A stretch of DNA of 64,000 nt, taken from positions 25,425,789-25,489,788 of the forward strand of contig NC_037091.1 in NCBI RefSeq assembly GCF_002994745.2. The letters are read 5' to 3'. The translations under genes were made by a program, and so were the position numbers. Each line of letters opens with the position of its first letter. Within the stretch, counting starts at the first letter, position 1. The notes under the pieces are model-generated. The model searched no databases. It was not told the DNA's origin and saw nothing but the letters and a program-made list of their open reading frames with translations. Source of the DNA: Rosa chinensis (taxonomy: Eukaryota; Streptophyta; Magnoliopsida; Rosales; Rosaceae). Below, piece after piece: positions 24,486-35,135 of this stretch.

Positions 24486-25718
24486 AGGAAAAAGAGAGAG
24501 ACATGAACATTTGCCCTAACTTCCCAAAATATATTATATATAAACCCGTAGACGAAGTCTACTTATGAGGTTTGACATCTCCTTAACCAAGTCTGACTGG
24601 AAGAAGATTCTTGGTGTTCGCATCTTCCTCTTTATGTTTCCCTTATGGTCTACCTTACTAGCTAGTAAAGCCCTACGTATGTTACAACTCCTCAATTGTC
24701 TGGGACAAATTTGATATATCCATATCTTGTAATTCTCTTTCCACGCGGAGCTAATGGATGAAGAGTGGAAAATCTACATAAAAAGGATACAAATACAACA
24801 TATAACTGGGCGGTTAATTGGGTGTTCTTATACAACTTATTAACATCATTGGATATCTGGGTAAAACTCTACACTAAAAAGTATGTATCTGATTAAGTTG
24901 GGGACGATACTAGTGGCATACCGATCCATGGTTTAGTCACATGAGCTATGCTGTCAGTTTAACATAGCTATAGAGCACCTCATTCTCTCCAACCACGTCA
25001 TAGGCAGACTAGTGTTTTTGCCTCTACCCAACCGACCGGTCAGCTTTGCTTCTGGAAACGCTCAGGGCGATTGGTCATCTTACATAGCTGATCCTCCTCC
25101 AAAACGCAGATCGTGTTTCACATGCAGACCGTCTAACACCCCAGCTTGCTATAAGAAAAGACGATTATATATTATGCATGAGGACGTGGAAATATGTAGA
25201 ATTTAAGTTCCGCATTCTCTCCAAGTTCTTTTGGTGGGAGCGTATTCTTTTCAGTACGTGGGAAAGACTTGCAAAGTCTCCTCTCAAATAGTATATTCAA
25301 TTTCCAGTCAATTGTTTTTCCAAGCTATGTTATTTAAATACCCCCAACTCCCATCCTCTTCCTCTTCACATTCAAACTGCTGCTTCAGAAATTGCATGCA
25401 CAGAAAAGGCTGCTCAGCACTTCTGCTAAATTTCAAGGTTTGCGTTGTTTTAGAGGTAGCCAAGGCATCTGTTCTGAATTTTGTGGCACATACATACTCA
25501 TCTCTCCTATGGAAATCTTCCTATATATGTTATTACTATGAATTTGTTGATTTTATTTGCTTAAACCTAATTAATTTGAATAAGATCGACTCCTGTTGTT
25601 ATTTATTACCATGTATCATTTCTTGTTCGTCAATTCGAAGCTGACGTTTGAAATTTTTTTCTTGGAAAAGCAGATTATATATCTAGTTCATATACGTACG
25701 TAGTTCCCTCAGTATAAA
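24486..25718 (+). promoter_or_regulatory. Upstream region of the NPF transporter gene
   Basis: 1.2 kb of AT-rich sequence before the transporter start. No second gene is supported; the short open frames at 25012 and 25231 have no recognisable domain. A tataaaat at 25714 is too close to the start codon to be the TATA box. No specific regulatory site can be named. Confidence 0.35.
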
Positions 25719-28150
25719 ATGTGGAAGCTCTTCAGTTCAGTAAGAAAGTGGATCAGAAACTCCCTCTACTTTTCCAAGGCTACTTTAAGCATCCGGGGTA
25801 CTAATTAACTTAATCTGTGTGCTAGCTAGCTAATTGGGCATGAATTGACTTTTAAGGGCAAATTTAATTTGCTGATCGAAACTAACTTCTGTTGTTAAAC
25901 TTAATACCTTAATAGGGTTGGTTTTCGGTCAGAGCTTTGTAGGCCGTGCGGTATCGTCCATCTTGATCACGTACCTCGTACTTCATATTTTGAAGAACTA
26001 TCAAATGGCTGCGGCACTTATAAATCTGATAGTTGGGGCCGCATCCGTCATGGTCATCGTCCTTGCTTATCTATCACACAGAATAGGTCCTTTTAGAATG
26101 GTTGTCTCCGCAAGTTTTGCCTATACTCTTGTAAGTATTCGAACTTAAATTTACCCAAATTTCTCTACTTGTAGATGCATGCCATAATGAAGAAGGTTAG
26201 GGAACTACTCGTTTACCGTAGCTAGTTGTAAAATCACTAACCTCAACCTTACTGAATTACCATTTTATAATCGGAACGCATTTCATTTAAGCGGTCATTT
26301 AAATATATCATCTCAGCAAATAAAACCCATCAAATTAGAGATCCTAGAGTCATCCTTTTAGAACAAATAAAAGTACGGTTTAATAGGATGATATGAGGTA
26401 TTATAAAAACAATCTATTGTTTCAGACATCTTGGTTATTAAAGTATTTTTGATTTGATTGATTTGTGATGAAATGATATTCAAAAAGGAGACAAGGTATG
26501 GTACATACCAGTATCTCATACTCATTTTACATATATTTGAACAAAAAATTACAATTATTTGAATCAAAATTACAACATTGAGAACAAAAGTTACTATATT
26601 TATTTACACTATTTACATATAGCTAGTTAAACAAAAATTATAACATTGACAACGAATTTGTTCAAAAGCTTGTAACAATGTCGTAAGAGGTGTAATTACC
26701 ATTATTAAAACTAAGATTACACAAAATAAGACTCAACATTACCACTATGACAATAAATTTGTTGTCACATTTGTAAATGTGTGTATGAGATACTGGTATG
26801 TACTATAGAATTTTCCTTCAAGAAGTAATTTAATAATGAATATTTCTACAAAAAGTGTAAGACCACAATTCAATACCCACAAATGGTCACAATTGGGGTA
26901 AATGAGCTAGTTCATCCTCAGATTGACCTAAAAATGCTCCTTGAGCTTAAGAATACTAATCACACTTGTTGCAGGCACTGGCTCTATTATGGATTTCAGC
27001 CAAGTTTATACGTCAGGGCGCAGATGCAGTAGATAATTTTTTCTATTGGGCCGCGGTACTATTGGCAATAGCTGGCGCTGGAATGGATGCTGTTATACCT
27101 AAATTTCTTGACGATCAATACACAAGTGAACAGAGAGAAAGAGATCATGAATACACAATAGAAGAAGAAGAACGATTCCAAAGCCGCAAAGATGCTTTGT
27201 GGAGCCATCCCTGGTTTTTCGGTGCAGTGGCAGCTCTTTTCATTCCTGGAGAGGCACATTGGAAAACTGTCTTCCTGATTTCAATGATTGCAATGGGGGT
27301 TTGTTTTTTATTATTTTGGTTTGGCAAATCCTTTTATTCAGTGTCATCTTCAGTAGAAACAGCACCAAGAGGGAAGTTTGGGGTCACACAGAAAGAAAAT
27401 GGACACCGTTATGCAGAAATGTTGGCTATGAGCTTTGCCTTCATTGCATACAGTCTGGTGGAGGCAACGGGATCCACGTTCTTTTTTGAACAAACAACTT
27501 TCTTGGATGATCATGTCGGAAAATTCACAGTTCCTGTCGTATATCTCACTGTACTTCAGTCTTTTTCAAAGTTCATAATCCCACATCTTTGGGGGCTACT
27601 AATTCCAAAGCAGCGAAGAAGTGTTGCATTGGTTAAAATTGGGTGCGGTTTGGTTCTTTCTGTTTTATGCTGTGTCATTGCTTGGCGAATTGAGATTCGT
27701 AGGTCGAGTAAAATCAAGGTGGAAGTTGACCTTGAAGATAACAAACCAATTATTTCCATGAGCATCCTTTGGTTACTTCCACAATTCTCTCTGCTTGGGC
27801 TCATGAGAGGGTTAGCTGAAGACGGATTGGTCGAGTTTTTTGCAGAACAAGTGGTTGACGATGATAAACAAGTGGTGCTTAGGTACTATGGACCTCACGT
27901 ATTTTCCTTTGTCCTGGGTATTGGAACACTACTGACCGCTGTTAGTATTTTGGGTTTTAGACGAACTTGGTTGGATGATGATATATATAAGAATCGTCTA
28001 GATAAGTATTACAGGGGATTAGTATTCCTAGGTGTTGCTAACCTTGGCTACTACTTGTGTATCGCCCTATACTTTTACAAAAAGCAGGGATCACAAATTT
28101 CTGCTGAAGAAACAAATGATGAAGAAACTGCAAGTAAGGGAGAGATTTAG
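25719..28150 (+). CDS. NRT1/PTR FAMILY (NPF) transporter, NPF5-like, short N-terminus
   Basis: Three exons: 25719-25797, 25916-26130 and 26975-28150, phases consistent, 489 aa. NPF proteins are plasma or vacuolar membrane proton-coupled carriers of nitrate, peptides, hormones or other metabolites with 12 membrane helices. Residues 30-98 cover early helices (MAAALINLIVGAASVMVIVL). Residues 99-160 hold the helix and loop equivalent to the family's GxGG...ADQF region, here GAGMDAVIPKFLDDQY. The central cytosolic loop follows, and LLPQFSLLGLMRGLAEDGL matches the conserved helix 10 region. The ExxE(K/R) proton-coupling motif of helix 1 is absent, and the protein is about 60-100 residues shorter than usual. 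The frame is otherwise clean. Either a divergent subfamily with a short N-terminus or a gene with a lost first exon; the substrate cannot be inferred. Confidence 0.82.
26497..26807. mobile_element. MITE in NPF intron 2
   Basis: 311 bp bounded by about 25-bp inverted repeats (tatggtacataccagtatct at the left, agatactggtatgtactata at the right, one mismatch). AT-rich interior with no coding capacity. A TA duplication is possible but overlaps the repeat ends, so the superfamily is open. Confidence 0.75.
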
Positions 28151-28489
28151 ACTCTACTTGGGAAGTGTTTTTATAATTGTTCTAGTACTTGTGATTGGTT
28201 TCTTTATTTTCAAGTAAAGCGAATGTGTGCTTTAATTCATTTTGTTTTCTTTTTGAAATAATTCATTTTGTTTTCTGTATTGGCAAAGTATATTTTTCTT
28301 TTCTTGCACGTAGTAGCTGTAGTAGAAATAACTTTTTAATTAAGAATCTGATTTGATATTGTAGCATCAGTGGTTTGACGTATTACATTATTATTCAAGC
28401 TCGTAAAGTCTTCACTCTCAGACTCTTCGTTCATTAATCTCTAAGAATCAATTGAGCATTAATACTCCTTACCTAAATTGTACGAGATT
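28151..28489. other. NPF 3' UTR and short spacer
   Basis: AT-rich sequence following the transporter stop codon; probably the 3' UTR up to about 28350. It ends at the left edge of the LTR retrotransposon. Confidence 0.45.
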
Positions 28490-29693
28490 CTATACGTCCA
28501 GTACTTTAATTTACCCGTTTATTGGTCATTTAGATGGTAAACGATTAAAATCTTTACTTTTCCTTCATTCCTATTTTAGGGGACCGACAGTGGACTTTTT
28601 TTTGGGTCTAGTTTTTGAGGAAACTCTCTTCTGAAAAATTGTACAGCGCGTCAATATAAGTTCTTGGATATGTGACACACGAAAATTGGAATTCGTATGA
28701 CAAAGATATGGTCTACTGAAGTTTACGCTTTTCGTCGGAACTTGAGGGACTATAAATAGGGGTGCCCTAGCTGTTTGGGGGGGGACCCCATTTTCTCAGG
28801 CTATCTAACCCATAGAGAAAAACCCAGTTTTCAGGTCGACCTGACCGGAAATGGAGACCCGCGTCTAGCCACTGTTGGTCGCTCCACTGGTCGAAAAAGG
28901 AACGCCTCTTGCTCCTCTCTCAATCCATGGACTTATTTTGGATCAATTTTCAGTGTGTAGAGCAAATCGAAGCCAAGAACACCGTTCGGACTCGTGGAAC
29001 TTGACTCAGGCGAAACTCCGTTTTCCGGCGATGATATTGGTCGTGTTTTGAAGCTCTTAAGGCGTACGTCGATCCCTCCAAGCATCTCAGTCCAATTTGG
29101 AGTGTGCAGCACGAATCGAGTAATTGAAGATTTTGACATTTCGAGGTTATTTCCGGCATTTTTGAGAATCTAGGTTTTCTGGTAGTTATAAGAATGGTTG
29201 GGTTGGTTGAGATTATTCTTTTGGCATAGGTCTCATGATCCAATTTGGTGGTTGGAGTGGTGCCGCGTGGCACTGGTGACGACACGTGGGGGTGTGTGCC
29301 ATCGCTTCTAGACTTCTATTTTACTCCATTATGTAGAGGATGAAGAAATGATTGTCTGGATGCAATTTGGTAGGAATTCGTCAAACTTGAGGTTTGATAG
29401 GAATTTTTAAAATTCTAAAATTCGTGTATGATTTCATGATAATCTGAGAGTTGGATCATCATGATTTTCATTAGATTGTTAAAATTGGCAAGTCGATGGG
29501 ATTTTGGAAGTTTGAGCCGAATCCGAGGTGGTTCCAGATTTTCAGGAATTTTGATGATTTCATAAATTAGGGTTTCGGGGTTTCGTCAAAATTCAAAATT
29601 TAGTTCACTATCATCAAATTTCATTGAGAGTGTTAGATTTAAATGTCAATTACGGTCTGCGATTTCATATTTGATTGGTGTGTTATTTACTTA

Positions 29694-29702
29694 TTTATTT
29701 AA
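29694..29702. repeat. 9-bp target site duplication of MULE 1, left
   Basis: tttatttaa, repeated exactly at 31274-31282. Nine bases is the standard duplication length of Mutator-like elements. Confidence 0.9.
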
Positions 29703-30062
29703 GGATTAAATTCAGTTTACTCCCCTGAACTTTAGGCCTAAAATGAGATTGGTCCCTCTTTCTGAAAATCGATTACGATGGTCCCTATACTCTCAAATGA
29801 CATCACCCGAGTCCAAAATTTGAATTTGGCTCGAAACATGACGTCAGCTGCTGAGTTGGAGCTGACATGGGGGCCCACAATGAGGGCAAAATGAACATTT
29901 CAAATTTTTCTGATTTTTTCTCTCTTTTTTTTGAATTATTTTCTCTATATTCCCTCTCTCTCCCCGATCTCTCTCTCTCTCTCTCTCTCTCTCTAAATTT
30001 TTTTCTCTATATTCTCTCTCCCCCCCCCCTCTCTCCTCGATCTGTCTCTCTCTTTCTCTCCC

Positions 30063-30165
30063 AGATGCTTCGATCCGCAGTCCCCTCACCTAGCCCGGCT
30101 CTGACCTGACCCTCCCTTTCCTCCTCCTCAACTCCCACCTCGACTCTGTCCCTGTCGAGCCCTCC
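30063..30165 (+). pseudogene. ACY1-like: Aminoacylase-1 exon fragment, plus-strand arm
   Basis: Encodes a degenerate copy of the stretch around LLLNSHLDSVPVEPS of plant aminoacylase-1 (peptidase M20 family), with a stop just upstream. It is the inverted counterpart of the longer fragment on the other arm, so the exon start lies within or next to the extended inverted repeat. Confidence 0.75.
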
Positions 30166-30255
30166 TTCTACACCAAATATTCTCAACAACACAGAACCAA
30201 TTACTTCTGGGTTATTATTTAGTTCTTGAAAATGCTCAATACAATGAAACCGTCA

Positions 30256-30940
30256 TCAAAACTTCCAAACTAAACTTATAAAGAAAGAGTCTTTAACTGA
30301 AACACCATCAAAATAAACAACCCAGAAACGAAACCAAATAGCGAAATTGAAGAGCTTGCCATTGCTTTTGTTATCTGATTCTTGAGCTTTGCAGCAAACC
30401 TTGAACCTCCTCCTCCTCAAGTAATAATAACCAGAGAGCCTGATGATACTGTTATTCCTAGACTGAATTTCCGACCAGACCCACATGGATTTTGGTGTCC
30501 CCTTCGCCTTGACGATCAAATTCCACGACGTCCGATCAGCGTAAAAGACCCGAATCTCATCACCGGGGCTGGCCTGACCCTCATCCAAAACAAACCCGAC
30601 CTTCAGTTCCTTGAACTCGTCAGAGATGGTGAACTTGGAGGCGCCGTCGAGGTCGCCGATCTCCTCGTCGGAGATGTAGGACACGTGGACGGTGCAGATT
30701 GGGTTGAAGCCTGTGGCTTTGAGATTGTGGATGACCTCGAGGTACTGGATGGCGATGCACTTGTCGTCCTGGGTGCCGAGAGCGAAGATGTGGCCTTCGG
30801 GGGTGCGGTGGGCCGAGAAGGGAGGGTGGGCCCACTTGGAGGGCTCGGCGGGGAAGGAGTCGAGGTGGGAGTTGAGGAGGAGGGAAGGGAGAGTCGAGTC
30901 GGAGCCAGGCCAGGTGAGGGGACGACGGATTGGAGCATCT
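30256..30940 (-). pseudogene. ACY1-like: Captured aminoacylase-1 (M20 amidohydrolase) fragment
   Basis: On the minus strand 30912 to 30494 reads continuously as about 140 residues of aminoacylase-1: WPGSDSTLPS, LLLNSHLDSFPAEPSKW, HIFALGTQDDKCIAIQYLE, SYISDEEIGDLDGASKF, VGFVLDEGQASPGDE and IVKAKGTP. Aminoacylase-1 is a zinc enzyme that deacylates N-acyl amino acids. The metal-site motif HLDSxP and the acidic DEE are kept, but in LGTQDDK the family's usual RG before the next catalytic Asp is changed (LGTQ). After KGTP the sequence leaves the family. A short stretch following it (VCCKAQESDNKSNG) may be a second captured piece of unknown origin. Only a fragment of the gene is present, so it is not an active enzyme gene. 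Confidence 0.85.
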
Positions 30941-30961
30941 GGGAGAGAGAGACAGATCGGG

Positions 30962-30963
<2 letters not shown>

Positions 30964-31030
<67 letters not shown>
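30964..31030. repeat. (GA)n microsatellite
   Basis: About 33 GA units in the right arm of Pack-MULE 1; the left arm holds the inverted (CT)n tract at 29969-29994. Confidence 0.95.
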
Positions 31031-31031
<1 letters not shown>

Positions 31032-31547
31032 AGATCGGGGAGAGAGAGAATATAGAGAAAAAATAGAAAAATTTGAAATGTCCATTTTGCCCTCATTGTG
31101 GGCCCCCATGTCCGCTCCAACTCAGCAACTGACGTTATGTTTTGAGCCAAATTCAAATTTTGGACTCGGGTGATGTCATTTGAGAGTATAGGGACCATCG
31201 TAATCGATTTTCAGAAAGAGAGACCATTCTGATTTTAGGCCTAAAGTTCAGGGGAGTAAACTGAATTTAATCCTTTATTTAATTTGTAAATTTCATTGAA
31301 TATTTTAGATTTTATGCTAGTAGCGAATTATGTGTCTCGGGTTTACTGATTTTATGATTTATGGATGTTATGGTCATTGGTGGTAAATATATTGTTATGA
31401 ATGTTATTTGGGTAAATGGGTTAGACTGAAAATTTGGATGTGAATTATGGATTTTCAAATTACTATTAAATTGTGGATGTAATGACTGTTGATTGAGATA
31501 ATTATGTTTGTGAAATTGACATTGTTGATTAAATGTGTTATGTTGTT

Positions 31548-31775
31548 GGAGACACTAGGAGAGAGGGGGATAGACTAGTGGTCTCGATAAGTGCACAAGA
31601 AGAGAGGAGATGATCGAATTGGTGGATGAGATTGTTATTATGGCACCAGAAGAGAGAGGATGTACTGGTAGCTAGCAATATTTAGACACTAGGAGAAAGG
31701 GGATATACTGGTGGTCATGGTTGATGTTGTAGCACTGGGAGAGAAAGGATGAAAACGGGTGGCTGTGATGATTCT
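31548..31775. repeat. Imperfect minisatellite inside the 5' LTR
   Basis: Four loosely conserved units of about 50-65 bases, each with the core cac(t/c)agnagagagnggat followed by actggtggt or similar. It lies in the part of the LTR missing from the 3' copy. Confidence 0.65.
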
Positions 31776-32160
31776 TGATCTGAGACATGTATGTTGCAGA
31801 TGTATATTTGAGTATGTTTTGAAACTATTTGGATCGACAAATGGCATTGCATTATGAGAATTATATTATATATTGATTGCGTGTTAGGATACATTATGTT
31901 TATGTTTAACGGAGATCTGAGAGACTGTGGCCCCTATTGTATTTGAGTAGGTGGGTACTTGAGGTTATGAAGAGCAGGTAGGTTCCAGGGGTTGAGAAAT
32001 GATTAGTATGATTAGTAGTGTTTTTGTTGTTTTTGCAGGGGTGGGTAATCCATTTTTAGGAGAAGTTCCACCAAATTTTTTTAATGAAATTTCTTCTAAG
32101 GTAGGCCCTGCAGGACTACTTTGAATTTCTGGGTGAAATCCGGGACTGGTCCTATCAATT

Positions 32161-32172
32161 TGTTATCAGAGC
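32161..32172 (+). promoter_or_regulatory. Retrotransposon primer binding site
   Basis: tgttatcagagc, three bases after the 5' LTR end cctatca; differs at one base from the common initiator-Met tRNA primer site. Confidence 0.7.
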
Positions 32173-33270
32173 TATATGGCATCCGATTATGTAAACTTTG
32201 TAGTGTGTGATTGGTGTGGTGGATACCTCTTTCGTATGATCCATGTGAAATTTCAGGTAGAAATTTTATAAGGTGGGGAGGTTGATAGGTCCCGGACCTT
32301 GATTTAGTCATTCACTTGTCATCTGGATGGTAAACGATTAAAATCTTCACTTTTGCCTTCATTCCGATTTTAGGGGACTAAAAGTTGACTTTTTGTTCGG
32401 TCTAGTTTTTTAGGAAACTTTTTTCAGAAAAGCTGTAGAGTGCGTCGATACAAGTTCGTGGATATGTGGCACGTGAAAATTAAAGTTCGTATGAGAAAGA
32501 TACTTTCGGGTCGACCCAACCCGAAACTAAGACCCACCGAGTTCTCCACTGTCTGGCCACTATTGGTCACTCCACCTGTCGAAATAGAAGTGCCTCTTCC
32601 TCCTCTCTCTATCCATGAACTTATTTTGGATCGACTTTTAGTGTGCAAAGCAAATCAAACCCAAGAACACCGTTCAGACCTGTGGAACTTTACTTGGACG
32701 GAACTCTGTTTTTCGACCATCTCTGACATTTATACCGGTCATGTTTTGAAGCTCTTGCGGCGTACATTGATCCCTGAAGCATCTCACTCCAATTCGGAGT
32801 GTGGAACCTGAATCAAGCAATTGAAGATTTCGACATTGCAAGGTAGTTTTCGGCATTTCTAAGCATATTTGGGCTTTGTGGTAGTTATAAGAATGATTGG
32901 GTTGGTTGAGATGACTCTTTTGGCATAGGTCTCACGGTCCAATTTGGTAGTCGGAGTGGTGGCGCGTGGGACCCACGCGCCGCCGCTTGTGAAGGCGTGG
33001 TGGTGCTTGCCATCGCTTCTGGACTTCTGTTTTACCCCATTACGTAGAGGATGATGATACGAGTGTGTGGATGCTATTTGATAGGAAATCATCGAACGTG
33101 CTGTTCTATAGGAATTTCAGAAATTCGTGTATGATTTGGGGGTAATTTGACTGTTGGGTCATTATGATTTTTCACTAGGTTGTTAGAATTTGCAAGACGA
33201 TGAGATTTGGGAAGTTTAAGCCAAATCTGAGGTGGCTCTCGATTTTCAGGAATTTTGATGAATTCATAAA

Positions 33271-34989
33271 AGATTAAATTCAGTTTACTCCCTCAAACTT
33301 TGGGTCGATAATCAATTTGGTCCCTCTTTTTTTTTTTTTTTTTAAATCACATTGGCCTTTGATCTTTCAAATCGCATCAGCTGAGTAAAATTTTTTAATT
33401 TCTCTCCGAATGTGACGTTATGTGTTGATATGGAGCCGACATGGGGCCCCACTTTTCAGCTTATGAAATCCCAAGAAGGCAAAATGTCTAAAGTACCCCT
33501 TATTACTCTAAAAACCAAAAAACCAATGGCTGCCTCTCTCACTACTCTCACGCTCAACAGATTATCTCCTACTTCTCTCTTCTTCTTCTTCCTCCGCCAT
33601 AAAAGACACAAAAACCAACGACTCTGTTGCTCTCTCCACCCGCCTCTTACGTTCTCTCTCCTCGGAACGAATGGGCTCTGAATTGAATTTTGGATTTTAC
33701 AATTTTGACCACGTCATCGATTTTTAGGTTGGACTCTGAGTCTCCATTCAAGCATTTCAACCCGAAAAAGCTCAAGCCCAGAAAACGCAGGAGTTGCAGT
33801 ACATATCGAGTGATGGGTTTGTGAGTGAAAGAGTGGCGTCGAAGAAATCTGAAGGTAATTGCCAGAAGCCATATTGAAATTATCAGTCATCGTTCTCTTC
33901 CTCGGAATTGCGTCCTTCCTAGAAGAGGAAATAGACGCCACCAATTGACGAGCACTTCTCAGCTTTTCAACGATTAAGGCCTTCCTTTGGGGTTCTACAT
34001 CGGCTTTGGGTTCAGGTTCGTTTTCAACTTCGGCTTCAAATTGGGGGTGGGATTGGACTGGTACTGATATTGATACAGTGGAATAAGAAGAAGGGCTGAA
34101 CTCGGGAAGGGAATCAATCTTGATGGCGATGATGACGTCATCGCCATCGAAAGAGAGAGAGCAATCGTTAGTGTTGGCATCTCTGCTGAATTCTATTCTT
34201 AGTCCAGCGGCTCCTTTTTCTTTCTTTCGGGAACTCGAATTTTGTCTAGATGTGGTTTTGATCGGATCTTCTTGTTCTTGGTCTAGTGGTGGTGGGGTTT
34301 AGAATTGGACTGTGAGGTCGGAGAAGAGGTTCTCGTCGAGGGGTTCAGATGATGATGAAAGCGGAGCTTCAATTTCAAGTTTGGGATTTTAAACATGAGA
34401 ATTTGGGTGTTTTGTGTGAAGGTTTTAGGTTCTGAATTGTGAAGAGGGGATAAAAGGAGAGAGCGATGATGCTCAGTGGTGATCTGTGAAGAGGGGGAAG
34501 AGGTGTGCCCATCGGGGGTTCACAGCACCTGTTACAAGATCTGGGGCTAACGTTGAAACTCAAATGTCAGAGTGATTTAGAGAAACTGAGGTATTGGATT
34601 TTTGTTTGATTGTGTTTTTTGTTGATTGGTTTTGGAAATTTTGGTTGAATTGGATTTGATGTTGGGTTTGGAATTGGGGCTGAATTTAGGGCTTTGAAAA
34701 GTAAGGTGGTTGGGTGGAGCAGCTCGAGGAATTGGAGGAGGAGAGGTTGAAGGAGATGTTCATCAGGAAAGGGAATTGACCTTTTTGCCCTTCTTAGGAG
34801 TTCAAAAGCTAAAAAGTGAGGGCCCCATGTCGGCTCCACATCAGCACATGACATCACATTTGGAGAGAAATTTAAAAAATGGACTCGGCTGATGCAATTT
34901 GAAAGATCAAGGACCAACGTGATTTAAAAAAAAAAGGGACCAAACTAATTTTCGACCCAAAGTTTGAGGGAGTAAACTAAATTTAATCC
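33271..34989. mobile_element. MULE 2 with long TIRs in the 3' LTR
   Basis: 1719 bp with terminal inverted repeats near 200 bp (left agattaaattcagtttactc, right gagtaaactaaatttaatcc) and a perfect 9-bp duplication attcataaa at 33262-33270 and 34990-34998. The ends resemble those of MULE 1, so the two belong to related families. The corresponding site in the 5' LTR (near 29565) is uninterrupted. No transposase; the interior contains gene-like DNA (next entry). Confidence 0.9.
33520..34420 (-). pseudogene. Unidentified captured gene-like sequence in MULE 2
   Basis: On the minus strand 34400-33720 has long coherent reading frames: APLSSSSEPLDENLFSDL upstream, then NDCSLSFDGDDVIIAIKIDS, then ALIVEKLRSARQLVASISSS. 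These look like real protein (acidic, amphipathic) rather than chance. On the plus strand 33526-33681 a frame begins MAASLTTLTLNRLSPTSLFF, which looks like an organelle transit peptide. I do not recognise either gene. Stops between the frames suggest introns or decay. Confidence 0.45.
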
Positions 34990-35135
34990 ATTCATAAATT
35001 AGGGTTTTGGGGTTTTGTCAAAATTCGAAATTTAGTTCACTATCATCAAAATTCGTTGAGAGTGTTAGATTTAAATGTCAATTACAGTTTGCAATTTCAC
35101 ATTTGGTTGGTGTGTTATTTACTTATTTATTTTAT

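Larger units (their letters stand above)
29703..31273. mobile_element. Pack-MULE 1 carrying aminoacylase-1 exons
   Basis: 1571 bp with terminal inverted repeats over 200 bp long (left end ggattaaattcagtttactc, right end its inverse) and a perfect 9-bp target duplication. The arms continue inward as a (CT)n tract at 29969-29994 and a (GA)n tract at 30964-31030, then inverted copies of the start of an aminoacylase-1 exon. No transposase is present. It lies inside the 5' LTR of the retrotransposon. Confidence 0.92.
28490..35135 (+). mobile_element. LTR retrotransposon lacking almost all internal sequence
   Basis: The 5' LTR runs 28490-32157, ending ccgggactggtcctatca. The 3' LTR starts at 32283 with tgataggtcccgg, so the LTR ends form the inverted pair TGATAGG/CCTATCA. 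Only 125 bp lie between them: a primer site tgttatcagagc at 32161-32172, one mismatch from the initiator-Met tRNA match, and a purine tract aaggtggggagg just before 32283. The two LTRs are alike over long stretches (gatggtaaacgattaaaatc in both) but clearly diverged, so the insertion is old. Each LTR was later hit by a different MULE. The 3' LTR lacks roughly its last 0.9 kb, cut at the CACTA relic. No gag or pol remains; it resembles a LARD-type non-autonomous element. Confidence 0.78.

Noticed and set aside
25012..25644. Two open frames upstream of the NPF gene as extra exons or genes
   Set aside because: No membrane-transport motif, poor splice context and no match to the missing NPF N-terminus.
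29844..30192. Overlapping small frames rich in Ser-Leu or Arg-Glu
   Set aside because: Products of the (CT)n tract in the MULE arm.
30382..31173. 263-codon plus-strand open frame with a long Arg-Glu repeat
   Set aside because: It is the antisense of the captured aminoacylase-1 exon joined to the (GA)n microsatellite; the minus-strand reading is the one with homology.
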